A stretch of DNA of 64,000 nucleotides, from assembly GCA_030445275.1 (NCBI GenBank), contig JAUCSE010000086.1, positions 1-64,000 on the forward strand. The letters run 5' to 3'. The notes beneath the pieces are model-generated. The model saw only the letters and a list, made by a program, of their open reading frames with translations, was not told where the DNA came from and did not search any database. The number at the start of each line of letters is the position of its first letter. The stretch's first letter is position 1. Shown here in pieces: positions 61,567-64,000 of the stretch. This stretch comes from Mucilaginibacter sp. Its GTDB lineage: Bacteria; Bacteroidota; Bacteroidia; Sphingobacteriales; Sphingobacteriaceae. A program made the translations under genes and the position numbers.

Positions 61567-63138
61567 CTACAGCTTTTCAAAAATCAGATCGGAAAAATTA
61601 TAACCACTACCAGCTACAACAGGTTGCAGGGTGATTGTTCTTTTTTTATTCCCATTACTAAAAAGAACAAATGTATCAGCATCTATTTCTGGATTCTGCC
61701 ACCTGATGGCAAATTTGTCTTTTTGATAAGGATAGAGGACTCCCTTTAACTGTGGGGATCGTTGAGCAGCAAACCACAGGTGGTTATTGCGTAGGGTTAT
61801 ATTGACATTGCCAAACCATTTGTCATGGTAATTACCTGTATATTTTTTTATATCCGCCGTTTTAACTGATTGATTCTGATATACTGCTTTCCATATCTGT
61901 GCCTTACTTTCTTCCGTTTTCTTTTCATGGGCTTGTAAACGGGTAAATTCTTCTGCTGATCTGTCGATACCTGTGATACCTAAATAACTATCCGTAATTT
62001 GATCTGTAATTGCGCCAATTGCGTTATTTTCATTATTGGTGAGTACTATAATCCCCAATCCAATTTCAGGTATCATAGATATTTCTGATACCATACCTAC
62101 ATCCTGACCAGTATGAAATATCTGTTTATACCCCTTTACATCGACCATAAACCAACCCAGCCCATAAGCTGCAAAATGGGTATGATAAATACCGCCATTG
62201 CCCACCGGTATAATTGCTTGAGGCGACCATAATTGCCTAGCCGTTCCCTCGCTCAATAATTGTTTATTGAGCCCATCTCCATATTTACCGTTATTCATCA
62301 GCATGAGTGCCCACTTACTCATGTCTTCTATGTTAGAATAAATCCCTCCGGCAGCATCATCCTTAGTAGAGGTGTAACGAGTAACTAGCCTGATTGTATC
62401 GTTCACTTTATTATGCGCATCAATAATATTAGTATTAAGCCGGCAACCATTATAAGATGCAGCACTTAAGTCCATTTGCAACGGCCGTAATATCCGCTGT
62501 TCCACGAAGTCTTCCCATGGCATTTTTGATATTCTTGCAATAACTTCGCCCGCTACCAGGTAAAGATTATTGTCATAAGCAAATTTGCTTCTGAAGGAGT
62601 AGACCGGTTTAATGTAACGAAGGTTGTAAATAATTTCTTTTACTGTAAAGTTAGTAGAGTCAGGATCATGCATCAGATCGCCGGCTCCGGTTGCCAGTCC
62701 GCTACGGTGGCACAGTAAATCGCGAATGGTCATTTCCTGTGTAGCATAGTCATCATACATCTTAAACTCTGGGATATATTGAATTACTTTATCATCCCAC
62801 TTAAGTTTTCCTTCATCAATTAGCAAGCCAAGTGCTGCCGCAGTAAATGCTTTGGTATTAGAGGCAATTCCAAAAAGCGTTTTTGAGGTAACCGGTTGCT
62901 GTGTTTGCATGGAACGTACGCCAAAACCTTTGCTGTATATAAGTTTCCCATCCTTTATAATACCGATGGCTAAACCCGGGACCTGGAACAAACGCATGTC
63001 CTTCTGGGCTATACTATCTACCTGTGATTCACTAAGTACCTGGGCAAAAACTGTTGATCCTTTAATGAGTATAAGTGAAATAATTAAAAATGGATAATAC
63101 CAGCCGAAATGTGATTTCATAAAACAACTTTTCAGCAA
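61567..63138 (-). CDS. Serine hydrolase, beta-lactamase class C type
   Basis: A 523-residue protein with an N-terminal signal-like hydrophobic segment (about 13-32). The nucleophile motif SNTK (Ser near 91) and a Tyr motif YDNNLY fit class C/penicillin-binding-protein-like esterases; a DUF3471-type domain seems to follow (about 410-523). An ATG at 63120 (MKSHFGWYY) is an equally good start. Substrate unknown. Confidence 0.88.
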   Translation of the reverse strand: MLKSCFMKSHFGWYYPFLIISLILIKGSTVFAQVLSESQVDSIAQKDMRLFQVPGLAIGIIKDGKLIYSKGFGVRSMQTQQPVTSKTLFGIASNTKAFTAAALGLLIDEGKLKWDDKVIQYIPEFKMYDDYATQEMTIRDLLCHRSGLATGAGDLMHDPDSTNFTVKEIIYNLRYIKPVYSFRSKFAYDNNLYLVAGEVIARISKMPWEDFVEQRILRPLQMDLSAASYNGCRLNTNIIDAHNKVNDTIRLVTRYTSTKDDAAGGIYSNIEDMSKWALMLMNNGKYGDGLNKQLLSEGTARQLWSPQAIIPVGNGGIYHTHFAAYGLGWFMVDVKGYKQIFHTGQDVGMVSEISMIPEIGLGIIVLTNNENNAIGAITDQITDSYLGITGIDRSAEEFTRLQAHEKKTEESKAQIWKAVYQNQSVKTADIKKYTGNYHDKWFGNVNITLRNNHLWFAAQRSPQLKGVLYPYQKDKFAIRWQNPEIDADTFVLFSNGNKKRTITLQPVVAGSGYNFSDLIFEKL

Positions 63139-63203
63139 GTTATAGAAAAGTACCTGTTAGTACAAGCACTCCAACTTTCCTTACTATTCCTTAACTTCGC
63201 GGT

Positions 63204-63821
63204 ATGAACTTTTCGTCCAAATTATTGGAGAATGCCGTAGCCGAGTTTGCCAAATTGCCGGGAGTAGGGCAAAAAACCGCCCTGCGCCTGGTGCTGCATT
63301 TGCTAAATCAGGATAAGCAGGAAGTGGAGCGGTTTAGTAGTACCATCAGTAAGCTGCGCAACGAAATCCAGTTTTGCAGCGTGTGTCATAATATCTCAGA
63401 CCAGTCGGTTTGCGAAATTTGTTCATCGCACAAACGGGATCGCAGTTTGATTTGCGTGGTAGAGGATACCCGCGATGTAATGGCTATTGAAAATACCAAT
63501 CAATATAACGGTGTTTATCATGTGCTTGGCGGTCTGATATCGCCCATGGATGGCATTGGCCCGTCAGATTTGCAGGTGGATACTTTAGTGGAACGTTTGA
63601 AAGAAAATGAGGCCAAGGAACTCATTTTTGCCCTCAGTGCAACCATGGAAGGGGACACTACCTTGTTTTATCTTCATAAAAGAGTAAAAATATTCAATAT
63701 TACCATATCAACCATAGCTCGTGGCATAGCTTTTGGTGGTGAGTTAGAGTACGTTGATGAGATTACCTTAGGACGGTCTATCGCTACACGTGTTCCATAT
63801 GAAAACTCACTGACAAAGTAA
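63204..63821 (+). CDS. recR: Recombination mediator RecR
   Basis: A 205-residue protein: a helix-hairpin-helix start (LPGVGQKTALRL), a C4 zinc finger (CSVCHNISDQSVCEIC, about 57-72), a Toprim domain (VVEDTRDVMAIE) and the end TRVPYENSL. Loads RecA with RecFO in gap repair. Core gene. Confidence 0.97.
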   Translation: MNFSSKLLENAVAEFAKLPGVGQKTALRLVLHLLNQDKQEVERFSSTISKLRNEIQFCSVCHNISDQSVCEICSSHKRDRSLICVVEDTRDVMAIENTNQYNGVYHVLGGLISPMDGIGPSDLQVDTLVERLKENEAKELIFALSATMEGDTTLFYLHKRVKIFNITISTIARGIAFGGELEYVDEITLGRSIATRVPYENSLTK

Positions 63822-63823
63822 AA

Positions 63824-64000
63824 ATGAAACTATCTGTCATTATTGTTAATTATAATACCTGCAATATGCTCAGGCTGGCGCTCAACTCGGTTGTAAGGGC
63901 TGCCCAGGATACTGATCACGAGGTATTCGTGGTTGATAATGGCTCAACAGACAGATCGGTAGCAATGATTAAGGAAGAGTTTCCTGATGTGAGTGTGATT
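63824..64000 (+). CDS. Glycosyltransferase family 2, start only
   Basis: The first 59 residues of a GT-A glycosyltransferase, starting 2 bp after recR: MKLSVIIVNYNTCNMLRLAL and VFVVDNGSTDRSVAMI. The window ends inside it. Confidence 0.9.
   Translation, partial: MKLSVIIVNYNTCNMLRLALNSVVRAAQDTDHEVFVVDNGSTDRSVAMIKEEFPDVSVI

Overview
The window looks like a chromosome segment of a Sphingobacteriaceae-type Bacteroidetes bacterium (Mucilaginibacter/Pedobacter-like). The evidence is a fused MurF-alanine racemase, a serine palmitoyltransferase very close to those of Sphingobacterium, DUF3570/DUF4266 proteins, an Hc1-type histone-like protein, several AraC regulators, and start codons that mostly lack Shine-Dalgarno sequences. 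No search could be run; all assignments come from reading motifs and remembered family features.

Layout. 1-3100: the end of a truncated gene, an Hsp70-like ATPase, a decayed repeat and a frameshifted DUF7009-type gene. 3165-14891: a nitrate/nitrite assimilation locus (NirB, NirD, outer-membrane porin, NarK-type transporter, a nitrate reductase fused to a flavin reductase and a [2Fe-2S] domain, and a siroheme-reductase-like protein ending in a rubredoxin). ATGAT-N4-ATCAT palindromes precede both halves of the locus. 14900-22700: an AT-rich accessory region in which oxidoreductase/AraC modules are separated by three copies of a repeat carrying a 44-48 aa small ORF, hairpins and sequence resembling a tRNA 3' end. 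22950-25941: an AbiE-type toxin-antitoxin pair with two 13-bp inverted repeats upstream, then a DUF4143 ATPase. 26090-26541: two gene fragments joined back to back. 26599-33197: an outer-membrane protein, a two-component system, a cytochrome b, and a thioredoxin-ApbE-DUF4266-DUF3570 operon. 33548-36062: small genes, a third repeat copy and an alpha/beta hydrolase.

36095-45557: a Crp-like regulator diverging from a six-gene operon (two methyltransferase-like proteins, DUF983, a SulP transporter, a GcvH-like protein whose lipoyl lysine is replaced by histidine, and serine palmitoyltransferase). CTGAT-N4-ATCAG palindromes lie upstream of this operon and upstream of a facing small gene. An Hc1-like protein, GcvT and a luciferase-like oxidoreductase follow. 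45825-47120: an AraC fragment joined to a truncated tyrosine recombinase next to tRNA-Leu and tRNA-Gly, the look of an eroded island edge. 47189-64000: mostly core genes (recX, murF-alr, DUF502, two paralogous MFS pumps, a BamA-like protein, a TlpA-like protein, a LOG-family protein, a sodium symporter, a serine hydrolase, recR, and the start of a glycosyltransferase).

The most interesting candidates are the repeat-separated modules at 15-22.7 kb, with small ORFs that are out of frame at a poly-A tract; the Crp-linked sphingolipid operon with its altered GcvH-like protein; and the degenerate nitrite-reductase-like/rubredoxin protein of the nitrate locus.
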